Shown piece after piece: positions 24,272 through 33,446 of a stretch of DNA of 64,000 nt. The first letter of the stretch is position 1, and the number at the start of each line of letters is the position of its first letter. A program made the translations under genes and the position numbers. The notes under the pieces were generated by a model that worked only from the letters and a program-made list of their open reading frames with translations, ran no database searches and had not been told where the DNA came from. This DNA is from Streptacidiphilus jeojiense (GTDB taxonomy: Bacteria > Actinomycetota > Actinomycetes > Streptomycetales > Streptomycetaceae). The stretch spans positions 1-64,000 of the forward strand of contig NZ_JOEH01000013.1 of assembly GCF_000719095.1 (NCBI RefSeq), given 5' to 3'.

Positions 24272-25597
24272 TCAGGCCAGTCGGCGGAACACCGGCTTCA
24301 CCGGCCGTCCGAGCACCCAGGGGGTCGGGTCGGCGGCGTCCAGTGCCCTCCGGTACACCGCACAGGCCCGGGCCACCACGTCGACGGTACGGTCGATGTC
24401 GTCCTCGCTGAGGGCGCTGCTCACCACGAACGACGGGGCCAGCACCCCGCCTGCGAGGAGTTCCCGCAGGAACAGCGTGCGGTACTCCTGCGACGGCTCC
24501 CCCTTCTCGTCGAGGGTGGCGAAGACCAGGTTGCTGGCCCGGCCCCGGACGACGAGGTGGTCGGCGACCCCGTGGACGGCCGCGGCGTCCCGGACGCCGG
24601 CGGCCAACCGCTCGCCGAGGGCGTGCAGTTGCGCGGTGATGCCCTCCTCGACATAGGTGTCGAGCACGGCCATCGCGGCGGCCAGCGAGTGCGTCTCCGC
24701 ACCGTGCGTGGTGGAGAGCAGGAACACCCGGTCGCCGGGGTGGCGCAGCCCGCCCCGCTCCATCACCTCGCGACGCCCGGCCAGCGCGGAGACGGCGAAG
24801 CCGTTGCCCAGCGCCTTGCCGAAGGTGGAGAGGTCGGGGGCGACGCCGTACAGGCCCTGGGCGCCGGCCTCGGACCAGCGCAGCCCGGTGATCATCTCGT
24901 CGAAGACCAGCAGGCAGCCGTGGCGGTGGGCCAGTTCGCGGAGGCCCGCCAGGTACCCGACAGGCGGCTCCGCGTAGGTGGCGGGTTCCAGGATCAGGCA
25001 GGCGATCTCGCCCCGGTACCGGGTCAGCAGCGCCTCCGTGGCGGCCAGGTCCCCGTAGGGGAACGCCACGGTGAGATCCGTGATCGCCGCAGGGATGCCG
25101 GCGGACATCGGCGTGGTGCCGATGAACCAGTCGTCGACCGAGAAGAACGGGTGGTCGCCGCAGACGGCCACCCGGGGGCGACCGGTGACCGCGCGGGCCA
25201 GGCGCACCGCGGCGGTGGTGGCGTCCGAGCCGTTCTTGGCGAACTTCACCATCTCCGCGGTCGGCACCGTGGCCAGGAAGCGTTCCGCGGCCTCGACCTC
25301 CATGATGGAGGGCCGGACGAAGTTGCTGCCGCGGTCGAGTTCCCGCCGCACCGCCTCGATCACGCGCGGGTGGGCGTGGCCGAGGCTGACCGACCGCAGG
25401 CCGGAGCCGTACTCGAGGTAGCGGTTGCCGTCCACGTCCCAGACGTGGGCGCCGTGGCCGTGGCTGATGACCGGGGCCAGGCCTTCGGGGTACTGGTCGT
25501 CCCCCTTGGCGTAGGTGTGCGCGCCGCCGGGGATCATGGCGTGCAGCCGCTCGTTCGCCTGACTCGAGCGGGTCAGAAGGAGTTCTCTGGTGTCCAT
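24272..25597 (-). CDS. Class III PLP aminotransferase, glutamate-1-semialdehyde aminomutase-like
   Basis: 441 residues. The PLP lysine lies in LSTFGKALGNGFAVSALAG and the preceding strand has LVFDEMITGLRW. The N-terminal LIPGGAHTYAKGDDQYP is shared with a GSA-aminomutase-like subgroup found in polysaccharide clusters. It is the last gene of the long EPS operon, eight bases after the epimerase gene. A role in heme synthesis is unlikely in this context; amination of a keto sugar or formation of an amino substituent is inferred. Confidence 0.8.
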   Translation of the reverse strand: MDTRELLLTRSSQANERLHAMIPGGAHTYAKGDDQYPEGLAPVISHGHGAHVWDVDGNRYLEYGSGLRSVSLGHAHPRVIEAVRRELDRGSNFVRPSIMEVEAAERFLATVPTAEMVKFAKNGSDATTAAVRLARAVTGRPRVAVCGDHPFFSVDDWFIGTTPMSAGIPAAITDLTVAFPYGDLAATEALLTRYRGEIACLILEPATYAEPPVGYLAGLRELAHRHGCLLVFDEMITGLRWSEAGAQGLYGVAPDLSTFGKALGNGFAVSALAGRREVMERGGLRHPGDRVFLLSTTHGAETHSLAAAMAVLDTYVEEGITAQLHALGERLAAGVRDAAAVHGVADHLVVRGRASNLVFATLDEKGEPSQEYRTLFLRELLAGGVLAPSFVVSSALSEDDIDRTVDVVARACAVYRRALDAADPTPWVLGRPVKPVFRRLA

Positions 25598-25604
25598 GCG
25601 GACC

Positions 25605-26156
25605 TCAAATCTGTTTGGGCTCCAGGACCTCGGCGAGGCTCGGTGCCTCCCGGTCCCGCTGTGACATCGACGTGATCGGCAGTGGCCAGGGAATGGCGAG
25701 GTCGGGGTCGTCGAACGCTATCGTCACGTCCTCGGTCGGATCATGAGGACGGTCGATCCGGTAGGAGACGTCGGCGGTCTCCGTCAGAGCCTGGAAGCCG
25801 TGGGCGCATCCTGCCGGTATGTAGACGGACGCCTGGGTCTCCCCGGACAGTTCGAAGGAGGCCCAGTTCCGGTAGGTCGGCGAGTCCGTCCGCAGGTCCA
25901 CGAAGACGTCGAAGACCCTCCCGTAGGAGCACCGGACCAGCTTGGCCTCGCCGGCGCCGGAGCGCAGGTGCAGGCCGCGCAGCACGCCCAGGACCGAGCG
26001 GGACACGCTGTCCTGGACGAAGGCGTCCGGGTCCAGGCCCACCGAGCGGACCACGTCGGCGTCGAAGGTGCGGCAGAAGAAGCCGCGCTCGTCGGCGTAC
26101 GACGTCGGCTCGAAGAGGTATGCGCCGGCTATCGCCGGGACTTCGGTGGCTTTCAT
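25605..26156 (-). CDS. rfbC: dTDP-4-dehydrorhamnose 3,5-epimerase family protein
   Basis: 183 residues, a cupin-type RmlC fold. LRGLHLRSGAGEAKLVRC contains the catalytic histidine, and FDVFVDLRTDSPTY and SVYIPAGCAHGFQAL are family landmarks. The start is ATG 26156; ATG 26186, which overlaps the preceding stop by four bases, would add ten residues. The length matches RmlC. No rmlA, rmlB or rmlD gene is nearby, so it probably epimerises a 4-keto sugar made by the tailoring enzymes of this operon. Confidence 0.8.
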   Translation of the reverse strand: MKATEVPAIAGAYLFEPTSYADERGFFCRTFDADVVRSVGLDPDAFVQDSVSRSVLGVLRGLHLRSGAGEAKLVRCSYGRVFDVFVDLRTDSPTYRNWASFELSGETQASVYIPAGCAHGFQALTETADVSYRIDRPHDPTEDVTIAFDDPDLAIPWPLPITSMSQRDREAPSLAEVLEPKQI

Positions 26157-26182
26157 GGCAGTTGCCTGTGTTCCTTCCACTC

Positions 26183-27430
26183 TCATGGCGCCTCGGGCGA
26201 GGCGTGGACGTTGCCGGTCCCCGGGTACAGGACCGCGCTCAGGGCGGCGAACTGGTCCTGGAGCTGCTCGGCGGCGGCCCGGGTCCGTTCCGGGAGCTCC
26301 CGGCGCAGCTCCGCCGAGCGCCGCTCCAGCTCCCGGAACTGCTCCAGCAGCCGGTCGGCGTCGACCTCGCGGGCCGGGTGGCAGAACTCGCCCAGTCCCA
26401 TGCCCTGCAGCAGCGCCTCGCTCTTGGCCGCGTAGCAGAGCGCGAGGGTCGGCGTGCCGACCTTCAGCGCGCAGATCAGGTTGTGGTAACGGGTCGCCAC
26501 CACGGTGTCGACGGCGGCCACCTCCTTCATCAGGTCGGCCAGCGAGGCCATCTCGGCCAGGGTGACCAGCGGCGAGTCCACCGCGTCGAGGACCTCGGCG
26601 ACCGCCGGGATGTCCACGTCGTCGCCGGTGATCAGCCGGACCGTCCGGCCCTCCTCGACCAGCGTGCGGATGAAGCGGGTCATCCCGTCCAGGTAGCGGC
26701 GGTGGATCTGCTCGGCCCGGGCGCGGTCGTCGTTGCCGCCGTGGAAGGCCATCACGCCGACGCCGACCGGGCCCCCGGGGCCTGTGGGCGCGCTCGACTG
26801 CGGCGACGGCAGCGAGAAGGCGAGGTCCGGGTAGACCTCGTCGTGCGAGGTGTCCACGCCCATCGCCCGCATCGCGTCGCGGGACTGGGCGTCCCGGTAG
26901 GACCGGTACGCGGCCAGCCGTCCGGACCAGCTGACCAGGGTGCGGACCGAGCGCCGGCCGATGGTGGCGGCGCCGACGCTGACCAGGGCGACCCGGGTGC
27001 CGAACAGCCGCCCGGACGCGCAGAGCAGGAACAGCGAGTAGGGGAAGCCCCAGGGCCGCAGCGGCAGCGTGGCCTCCAGGACGCCCATGCCCGGCACGAT
27101 CACCACGTCGTGCCGGCGCACCCAGGCGGCGGTGCGGACGATGTCGACGAACTTGCCCAGGCCCTTGCCCGCGATCGCACCGGCACGGGACGCGGTCCGG
27201 TACTCCCCGGTGTACCAGTGCATCCGCACCGCGGGGATCCCGAACCGGGTGGTGACCGCCTCGGGGCCGCCGCACAGCGCGTCGACCCGCGCTTCCGGGT
27301 GCTGGGCGCGGAGGTAGCCGAGCACGGCCTCCAGGGACCCGTCGTTGCCGAGGTTGCCGGATCCGAGCAGGCCGAACACCCCGACCCGCACCGGGGTCCG
27401 CCGCGCACCCTTTTCCTGAACCGGTGTCAT
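26183..27430 (-). CDS. Polysaccharide pyruvyl transferase family protein
   Basis: 415 residues. VGVFGLLGSGNLGNDGSLEAVL near the N-terminus, LVSVGAATIG in the middle and VATRYHNLICALKVGTPTLALCY near residue 320 are the landmarks of the WcaK/CsaB family. These enzymes add ketal pyruvate from phosphoenolpyruvate to a sugar of an exopolysaccharide or wall polymer, giving negative charge. The start overlaps the preceding GT2 stop by four bases. Confidence 0.85.
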   Translation of the reverse strand: MTPVQEKGARRTPVRVGVFGLLGSGNLGNDGSLEAVLGYLRAQHPEARVDALCGGPEAVTTRFGIPAVRMHWYTGEYRTASRAGAIAGKGLGKFVDIVRTAAWVRRHDVVIVPGMGVLEATLPLRPWGFPYSLFLLCASGRLFGTRVALVSVGAATIGRRSVRTLVSWSGRLAAYRSYRDAQSRDAMRAMGVDTSHDEVYPDLAFSLPSPQSSAPTGPGGPVGVGVMAFHGGNDDRARAEQIHRRYLDGMTRFIRTLVEEGRTVRLITGDDVDIPAVAEVLDAVDSPLVTLAEMASLADLMKEVAAVDTVVATRYHNLICALKVGTPTLALCYAAKSEALLQGMGLGEFCHPAREVDADRLLEQFRELERRSAELRRELPERTRAAAEQLQDQFAALSAVLYPGTGNVHASPEAP

Positions 27431-28389
27431 GCCTGCCTCCCCTCACGGCCAGCGACCAGGGCGTCGATGGAGACGGAGGGCCCGGCCGGGTCGACCGGGG
27501 CCCGGTCCTCGACCCGTTCGCCGGCGGCGCCGGGCCTGGCCCGGCTGGTCATCCAGGCGGCCAGGTGGCGGTAGCACTCGCGCCGGTCGGCCGGGGAGAT
27601 CGGCGCCCGCCGGATCGCCGAGACGAAGCCCCAGACGTACTCGGTGAGCAGACGGGGCGTCGGGTGCAGCGGCCCGGCCCGGCGCGGGTCCAGGTTGACG
27701 CAGCGGGAGCGCTTGCTCGGGTTGGCCCGCTCGGCCCGGTTGGGGTGGTCCCGGCGGAAGTAGAGCACCTCCGGCACCTGGTGGAAGCGCCCGTACAGGG
27801 TGAGTTCGGCGACGAAGGTGCGGTCCGCGTGGTGGTAGCTGTCCAGCGGCTTCACCCGGCGCAGCACGTCGGTGCGCATCACTCCGTAGAAGTCGTCGCC
27901 GCCGGGCTGGAACAGCAGGCTGCGGAAGCGCACCGGCGCGTGCGGCGAGTCGGTGTCGAGCGTGTACTCGTAGGGGACCTTCACCTTGCCGTCGCCGTCG
28001 ATGACCGCCTGGCCGGTGTGCGCCAGGAACACGTCGGGCCGCTCGTCCAGCGCCTCCACGCAGAGCCGCAGCAGGTCCCGGGCGTACAGGTCGTCGTGCG
28101 AGGCCCACTTGAACAGCTCGCCGCGGGACTCGTCGAACACATGGTTGTGGTTGGGCGTGGCGCCTATGTTCCGGGGCAGCCGGAGGTAGCGGATCCGGGA
28201 GTCCTTCTCGGCGTAGCGGCGGCAGATGTCCTCGGTGCCGTCGGTCGAGGCGTTGTCGGAGACGACCAGCTCGAAGTCCTCGTAGGTCTGGCCGAGCAGG
28301 GCGTCGAACGACTCGGCCAGGTACTCCTCGCCGTTGTACACGGGCAGACCGATGCTCAGCCTGGGCCGGGCGGTCCTGGGCGCTGTCAT
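27427..28389 (-). CDS. Glycosyltransferase family 2
   Basis: 320 residues. PRLSIGLPVYNGEEYLAES starts the GT-A fold; the nucleotide-binding VSDNASTDGTEDI and the metal-binding SHDD pair (KWASHDDLYARD) are intact. It is soluble, with an amphipathic C-terminus, and probably membrane-associated. It adds one sugar of the repeat unit on undecaprenyl diphosphate. The stop and start overlap both neighbours by four bases. Confidence 0.87.
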   Translation of the reverse strand: MTAPRTARPRLSIGLPVYNGEEYLAESFDALLGQTYEDFELVVSDNASTDGTEDICRRYAEKDSRIRYLRLPRNIGATPNHNHVFDESRGELFKWASHDDLYARDLLRLCVEALDERPDVFLAHTGQAVIDGDGKVKVPYEYTLDTDSPHAPVRFRSLLFQPGGDDFYGVMRTDVLRRVKPLDSYHHADRTFVAELTLYGRFHQVPEVLYFRRDHPNRAERANPSKRSRCVNLDPRRAGPLHPTPRLLTEYVWGFVSAIRRAPISPADRRECYRHLAAWMTSRARPGAAGERVEDRAPVDPAGPSVSIDALVAGREGRQA

Positions 28390-29696
28390 GGCGTCCTCAC
28401 TTCGGGGATGGGTTGGAGGTCGCGCCCGCGCAGGGCCGACCGCAGCTGCAGCCACCACACGGCCGAGCTGCTGATGGTCGCGGCGGCCACGCCCCAGGCC
28501 GAGCCGACGGTGCCGCCCACGACCGCCCCGCCGATCCCGCCGACGGCGTAGCAGGCGGAGGCGAACAGCTGGCAGCGCAGGCTGAGCCGGGCCGCGCCCA
28601 GCGCGCGCAGTCCGGCGGTGGCGCCGATGCCGAGGCTGGCGCCGGCGACGCTGAGCGTGGCCGGCACGATCAGCGCCGAGGCGGAGTGCCAGACGGTGCC
28701 GAGCACCAGCACCCCGACCCGGTCCGGAAGCAGCAGCAGTGCCCCGCCCCAGAGCAGTGCGGCGACCGCCTGCCCGATGCTGAGCAGGAAGCAGAAGCTG
28801 GCCAGCCGGTGCGGGGCCCGCCGCAGCACCCGTCCCGCCTCCGCGACGGTGACCAGGGCCAGCCCGGTGAGCACCGCGTAGAACGGGCCGAGCAGCAGCT
28901 CGGCGCCGCGGACCACGCCGACCGAGCTGACCCCGACGATCGCGCCGAGCCCCCAGGCCCGCAGCTGGTACGCGCCGCTGAGGCTGACGTTCTCGACCAG
29001 GTAGCGGTAGCCGAGGTCGCGCTGCTCGCGGAGCCACTCGCGGGCTCCGGTCAGCCGGGGCCGGATGCCGGACTGGAGGCAGCCGAACCCCGCGGCGACC
29101 CCGGCGGAGGCGCCCCAGGCGAGCAGGAAGGCGGGGACACTGCCGACGCGGGCCGCCACCACCATGGCCGGGATCAGCGCGATGTCCCAGACCAGGTCGT
29201 TGAAGAAGGCCTTCTTCCCGGTGCCGGCGGCGAAGAAGGAGAACCGCCAGGCGTCCTGCAGCAGCAGCGCGGGCAGGATGATGCCCAGCCCGGCGTAGGC
29301 GGACCCCACCCGGCCGCCGACGACCAGCCCGGCCGCCAGGCTCAGCGCGCCGATGGCGAGACCGACGCCGAGCGCGGTACCCGTCGCCCGGGCCACCGCG
29401 CCGCGCCAGGACTCCACCGACACGCCGCTGAAGCGCACCACCAGCGGGTCGGTGGCCAGCCCGCGGGAGACGTTGAGGACCACGCCGTAGGTCGCCCAGG
29501 CCAGGCTGAACACGCCGAACGCGGTCAGCCCCAGCTCGCGGGCCACGTAGATGCCCACGGCGAAGTTGCTCAGGCTGCAGGCCGCCTGGTCGGCCAGGCC
29601 CCAGGACAGCCGGCCGGCCACGGCCCGCCTGGCGCTCTGCCGCGCGTGCCTGCCCCGGGCCACCGGCGCCGTCACCGTCTCGCTCTCGGTGGTCAT
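28386..29696 (-). CDS. Oligosaccharide flippase (Wzx-like, MOP superfamily)
   Basis: 436 residues and about twelve transmembrane helices after a basic cytoplasmic N-terminus (RGRHARQSARRAVAGRLSWG). The layout matches polysaccharide_synt/MATE-fold flippases, which move the undecaprenyl-linked repeat unit across the membrane. No DNA or protein feature suggests a drug exporter, and its neighbours are all glycan genes. ATGA overlaps couple it to both neighbours. Confidence 0.83.
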   Translation of the reverse strand: MTTESETVTAPVARGRHARQSARRAVAGRLSWGLADQAACSLSNFAVGIYVARELGLTAFGVFSLAWATYGVVLNVSRGLATDPLVVRFSGVSVESWRGAVARATGTALGVGLAIGALSLAAGLVVGGRVGSAYAGLGIILPALLLQDAWRFSFFAAGTGKKAFFNDLVWDIALIPAMVVAARVGSVPAFLLAWGASAGVAAGFGCLQSGIRPRLTGAREWLREQRDLGYRYLVENVSLSGAYQLRAWGLGAIVGVSSVGVVRGAELLLGPFYAVLTGLALVTVAEAGRVLRRAPHRLASFCFLLSIGQAVAALLWGGALLLLPDRVGVLVLGTVWHSASALIVPATLSVAGASLGIGATAGLRALGAARLSLRCQLFASACYAVGGIGGAVVGGTVGSAWGVAAATISSSAVWWLQLRSALRGRDLQPIPEVRTP

Positions 29697-30976
29697 CCGC
29701 CCCCCGCCTTGATGAGTCCGGCGTCCCGGAGGGCGTCGGCTGCCACGGCGACGGTGTCGAACGGCAGGCCGGACCGCTCGGCGACGTCCAGCAGGCTCTG
29801 CTCGCCGTCGGAGAGGCTGAGCACCCAGAGCATGGCCAGCTGGGCCTCCTTGGCGTCGCTGCGGCCGCCGAGCGAGTCGTACAGTCCGCGCTTGCCCAAC
29901 TGCGGTTCGCCGTAAGGACTGAGGTTGGTGTAGCGGCGGTTGCGGTCCAGCACGGCGAACGCCTCGCGGCAGACGGCGAGGGTGTCCTCCATCGACTCCG
30001 GGCTGACGAAGTCCGGGTTGTCCGCCGAGGTGTGGTACTCCGGGTACCCGGCGTACGGGGTCCGGCAGAGCGAGCCCACGCCGAGGTCGAACCCGGGCGA
30101 GCAGTACTGCCGCTCGTCGTAGCCGTACGGGGTGAACCCGTTGATCCGGTGCGGCCGTTCGGAGGCGGCCAGGACGTGCCGCAGCACCCGGTCGATCTCC
30201 GCGTCGCCGCGCCGGCTCTGCTTGTACGTCAGTTGGCCCCGGTCCCCGGCGCAGGCCAGCACCAGCCCGTGCTTGACCCGGTCGACGCGCTCGGCGTTGC
30301 GGGCCAGCCAGGTGATCGCCCCGATGGTGCCGGGCGCGAAGATGAACCGGTAGGTGTACCAGGGCGTCTGCCGGGCCAGTTCCTGGGCCAGCGAGACCGC
30401 CACTGCGATGCCGGCCAGGTTGTCGTTGGCCAGCGAGGGGTGGCAGGTGTGGCAGGAGACGATCACCTCGTCGGCGACCTGCCCCGGGACCACGTGCTCG
30501 GCGTAGGTGAGGTGGCCGTCGGCGAGGGTGGAGTCGATCCGCACCTCGTAGTCGGCCTCCGGTAGCGCGTCCAGGGTGTCCTGGGACAGGCAGAACCCCC
30601 AGGTGGGCGTGTAGTAGCTGGTCCGGTAGGGCACCAGATCGGGCTGGTCGGGCAGGGTGTGCAGGTGTCCGCGCAGCTCGGCCAGCGGCATGGTGGCCGC
30701 CACCGGGACGCTGTAGCCGAGCACGTGCAGGTTGGAGGCGGCGAAGTCGACGACCCGCCGTCCGGTGGGGTCGGCGATGTAGGCGTCCCGGATGTTCCAC
30801 TCCTGCGGCACCGTCCAGTCGAGCACCTGGGTCCCCGTCGGTACCTCGTGCACCTGCAGCGGGATGTGCTCGCCGACGATGTCCAGGGTGGCCCGCACAC
30901 CGTCGCCGGTGATGCTCCGGCAGAGCGGGTACAGCCGCTCCACCAGGGCGTGCATCCGGTCGCCGGACCCGGTCAC
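29693..30976 (-). CDS. DUF4910 protein (M28-like aminopeptidase fold) with C-terminal winged helix
   Basis: 427 residues from GTG 30976, which overlaps the epimerase stop by four bases. VSCHTCHPSLANDNLAGIAVA has the His/Asp metal ligands of the M28-like fold and HTSADNPDFVSPES gives a further metal site. The last 75 residues form a helix-turn-helix-like domain (LLDVAERSGLPFDTVAVAADALRDAGLI). The family recurs in polysaccharide clusters with cytidylyltransferase and C-methyltransferase genes, but its reaction is not known to me. It may cut an amide on a sugar intermediate. Confidence 0.75.
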   Translation of the reverse strand: MTGSGDRMHALVERLYPLCRSITGDGVRATLDIVGEHIPLQVHEVPTGTQVLDWTVPQEWNIRDAYIADPTGRRVVDFAASNLHVLGYSVPVAATMPLAELRGHLHTLPDQPDLVPYRTSYYTPTWGFCLSQDTLDALPEADYEVRIDSTLADGHLTYAEHVVPGQVADEVIVSCHTCHPSLANDNLAGIAVAVSLAQELARQTPWYTYRFIFAPGTIGAITWLARNAERVDRVKHGLVLACAGDRGQLTYKQSRRGDAEIDRVLRHVLAASERPHRINGFTPYGYDERQYCSPGFDLGVGSLCRTPYAGYPEYHTSADNPDFVSPESMEDTLAVCREAFAVLDRNRRYTNLSPYGEPQLGKRGLYDSLGGRSDAKEAQLAMLWVLSLSDGEQSLLDVAERSGLPFDTVAVAADALRDAGLIKAGGG

Positions 30977-31998
30977 CGACGCCACCGCAGGGTGTCGTCG
31001 ACGGCGCCGGCCTCGGAGGCCGCGCGCAGCACGGCGAGCCGGGTGAAGCGGGACTGGAACGCCTCGGCGGTCAGCCCGTGCTCGCGGTACGCCTCGGCGA
31101 GCTCCAGCGCGCCCCGCTCGACCGACCACTCGCAGTCGAAGCCGGGTATCGCGGCGCGGAAGCGGGAGAAGTCCACCCGGTAGGACCGCGGGTCGGCGCC
31201 GTTCTCCCCGGTGATGACCACCTTCGAGCCCGGCACCGCCTCGGCGACCTTCCCGGCGATCTCGGCGACGGTGACGTTGTTGGCCTCCGTGCCGATGTTG
31301 AACGCCTGGTCGTGCACCGCCTGCTGAGGTGCCGTCAGGGCGGCGGTGAAGGCCCGGGCGATGTCGGCCGCGTGCACCAGCGGGCGCCAGGGCGTGCCGT
31401 CGGAGAGCACCAGCACCTCACCGGACAGGTAGGCGTGGCCCACCAGGTTGTTCAGCACGATGTCGGCGCGCAGCCGCGGCGAGTAGCCGAAGGCGGTGGC
31501 GTTGCGCATGTACACCGGGCTGAAGTCGTCGTCGGCCAGCTTGTGCAGGTCGTCCTCGACCCGCACCTTGGACTCCGCGTACGGCGTCACCGGGCGGAGC
31601 GGGGCGTCCTCGGTCACCAGGGCGTCGCCGCCGGAGGCGCCGTACACCGAGCAGGTCGAGGCGTACAGGAAGCGCTTCACGCCGGCGTCGCGGGCCAGTT
31701 CGGCCAGCCGTACCGACGCGTGGTGGTTGATGTCGTAGGTGAGCTGCGGCGCCAGCGACCCCAGCGGGTCGTTGGAGAGCGCGGCCAGGTGGATCACGGC
31801 GTCCACCCCGGCCACGTGCTCGGCGGTGATGTCGCGCAGGTCCACTCGCTGTCCCGGCGGGTCGGCCGGCTGCGGGCCCAGCACGCAGTCGGCGAACAGG
31901 CCGGCGTCGAGACCGACGACCTCGTGGCCGGCGGCGGCGAGCACCGGGGCCATCACGGTGCCCAAGTAGCCCTGGTGTCCGGTCAGTAGTACGCGCAT
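30973..31998 (-). CDS. NAD-dependent epimerase/dehydratase (extended SDR)
   Basis: 341 residues. N-terminal VLLTGHQGYLGTVMAPVL (GxxGxxG), catalytic STCSVYGASGG and YAESK (Tyr-x3-Lys), and the C-terminal substrate domain with RPLVHAADIARAF are complete. It acts on a nucleotide-activated sugar. It does not look like a CDP-glucose 4,6-dehydratase of the RfbG type, so the step between cytidylyltransferase and C-methyltransferase is unassigned. Its stop overlaps the DUF4910 start. Confidence 0.87.
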   Translation of the reverse strand: MRVLLTGHQGYLGTVMAPVLAAAGHEVVGLDAGLFADCVLGPQPADPPGQRVDLRDITAEHVAGVDAVIHLAALSNDPLGSLAPQLTYDINHHASVRLAELARDAGVKRFLYASTCSVYGASGGDALVTEDAPLRPVTPYAESKVRVEDDLHKLADDDFSPVYMRNATAFGYSPRLRADIVLNNLVGHAYLSGEVLVLSDGTPWRPLVHAADIARAFTAALTAPQQAVHDQAFNIGTEANNVTVAEIAGKVAEAVPGSKVVITGENGADPRSYRVDFSRFRAAIPGFDCEWSVERGALELAEAYREHGLTAEAFQSRFTRLAVLRAASEAGAVDDTLRWRR

Positions 31999-32001
31999 GG
32001 G

Positions 32002-32649
32002 TCATGCCCCCAGGTCGAGAGTGAGCTTGCTGACGGCGAACGCCTCGGCGTACCGCTCGTTGCATTCGATGCCGCGGATCCGGGCCAGCCCGAGGAAGGC
32101 CTCCCGGTCGTACCAGGGCCGGTGCTGCTGCGAAGGGTAGTGCTCCTGCAGGAGCTGCACCTTCCGTTCCGCGGTCGCCGGCGACAGCGGCTGGTACGCC
32201 GTCGGACGGCCGAGGTCGCCGTCCCATTTGACGATCTCGTAGCCGAGCACCAGGTGGTCCCGGAACGCGGTGGTCACCAACTGGGCCAGGCCGCGGTGGT
32301 CCTGGTGCGCGTCCTCGGTGCGCGGGGCGACGACCAGGTCCGGATCGATCCCCGCGCGCAGTTCCTCGACCGCCTCCTTGGCCTCCTGCCAGTAGGCCGG
32401 CAGCCTGCCGTCGGGCAGCTTGAGGACGGTCAGCCGCAGGTCGGCGCCGGGGCAGAAGGCGGCCAGCGCGGCCTGCTCCTCCTGCTCACGCTCGCTGCCG
32501 CCGCCGGAGAGCACCAGCGCGTCGACCCGGATGCCGGGCCGGGCCTGACACAGCGTCAGCAGCGTGCCGCCGGCCCCGATGGCGAGGTCGTCGCAGTGCG
32601 CGGCCAGCGCGGCGATCCGGTCCGGCCGCCCGGTTCCGAGCCGGATCAC
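32002..32649 (-). CDS. PIG-L family deacetylase
   Basis: 215 residues from GTG 32649, overlapping the preceding stop by four bases. AAHCDDLAIGAGGTL corresponds to the family's AHPDDexxG motif, here with Cys in place of Pro, and EDAHQDHRG gives the HxxH-type second zinc site. Members remove N-acetyl groups from sugars. In this operon it would expose an amine on an activated sugar or intermediate. Confidence 0.83.
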   Translation of the reverse strand: MIRLGTGRPDRIAALAAHCDDLAIGAGGTLLTLCQARPGIRVDALVLSGGGSEREQEEQAALAAFCPGADLRLTVLKLPDGRLPAYWQEAKEAVEELRAGIDPDLVVAPRTEDAHQDHRGLAQLVTTAFRDHLVLGYEIVKWDGDLGRPTAYQPLSPATAERKVQLLQEHYPSQQHRPWYDREAFLGLARIRGIECNERYAEAFAVSKLTLDLGA

Positions 32650-33446
32650 GACGCCCCCACCGCGGTCCGGCCGTCCTGCTCCCACACGGCCCACGGACGG
32701 TTGCCGTGGGCGTAGGCGGCGTCCAGCGCGGCCCGCTCCTTCACGGTGTCGGTCGGCTTCCAGAAGCCGCGGTGCTGGTACGCCAGCAACCGGCCGCCCT
32801 TGGCCAGTCCGGCGCATCCGTCGGCGACCAGGTCGCCGTCCTCCGGGATGTGGTCGAAGACCTCCTGGCGGAGCACGAAGTAGCCGCCGTTCTCCCACAG
32901 CGGCATCTCGCTGACCGCGGTGATGCCCCCGACCATGCCGTTCTCGCCCAGGTCCACGCAGTGGAACGAGGACTGCGGCGGCACCACCATCATCGACGCG
33001 CCGGCGTCGGTCCGGGTGAACCGGTCGATCATCTCAGGCAGCGGGGCGTCGGTGAGCACGTCGGCGTAGTTGGCGAGGAACATCTCGTCGCCGTCCAGGT
33101 GGTGCCGCACCCGGCGCAGCCTCTCCCCGATCGGCGACTCGGTGCCGGTCTGCGCGAAGGTGATGGTCCAGTCGGCGATGTCGGTGGACAGCAGCTCGGC
33201 CCGGCCGTTGCGCAGCACGAAGTCGTTGGAGGTGGTCTCCTCGTAGTTGAGGAAGAAGTCCTTGATGTGGTGGGCCCCGTAGCCCAGGCAGAGGATGAAC
33301 TCCTTGTGCCCGTAGTGCGCGTAGTAGCGCATGACGTGCCAGATCAGCGGCCGCGGGCCGACCATCGCCATCGGCTTGGGGGTGTCGTCGGAGGTTCCGT
33401 TGCGCATGCGCAGCCCGTATCCGCCGCAGAAGAGTACGACCTTCAT
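32646..33446 (-). CDS. rfbF: Glucose-1-phosphate cytidylyltransferase-like nucleotidyltransferase
   Basis: 266 residues. VVLFCGGYGLRMRNGTSDDTPKPM holds the nucleotide-binding signature GGxGxR followed by the KP pair, and PRPLIWHVMRYYAHYGHKEFILCLGY matches RfbF. It should make CDP-glucose or a related CDP-sugar from CTP. No CDP-glucose 4,6-dehydratase is recognisable in the operon. It is coupled to both neighbours through ATGA and GTGA overlaps. Confidence 0.85.
   Translation of the reverse strand: MKVVLFCGGYGLRMRNGTSDDTPKPMAMVGPRPLIWHVMRYYAHYGHKEFILCLGYGAHHIKDFFLNYEETTSNDFVLRNGRAELLSTDIADWTITFAQTGTESPIGERLRRVRHHLDGDEMFLANYADVLTDAPLPEMIDRFTRTDAGASMMVVPPQSSFHCVDLGENGMVGGITAVSEMPLWENGGYFVLRQEVFDHIPEDGDLVADGCAGLAKGGRLLAYQHRGFWKPTDTVKERAALDAAYAHGNRPWAVWEQDGRTAVGAS

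Noticed and set aside
24272..25597. Genuine HemL for heme synthesis
   Set aside because: It is the last gene of a coupled EPS operon with no tetrapyrrole gene nearby, and the N-terminal sequence matches the EPS-associated subgroup.
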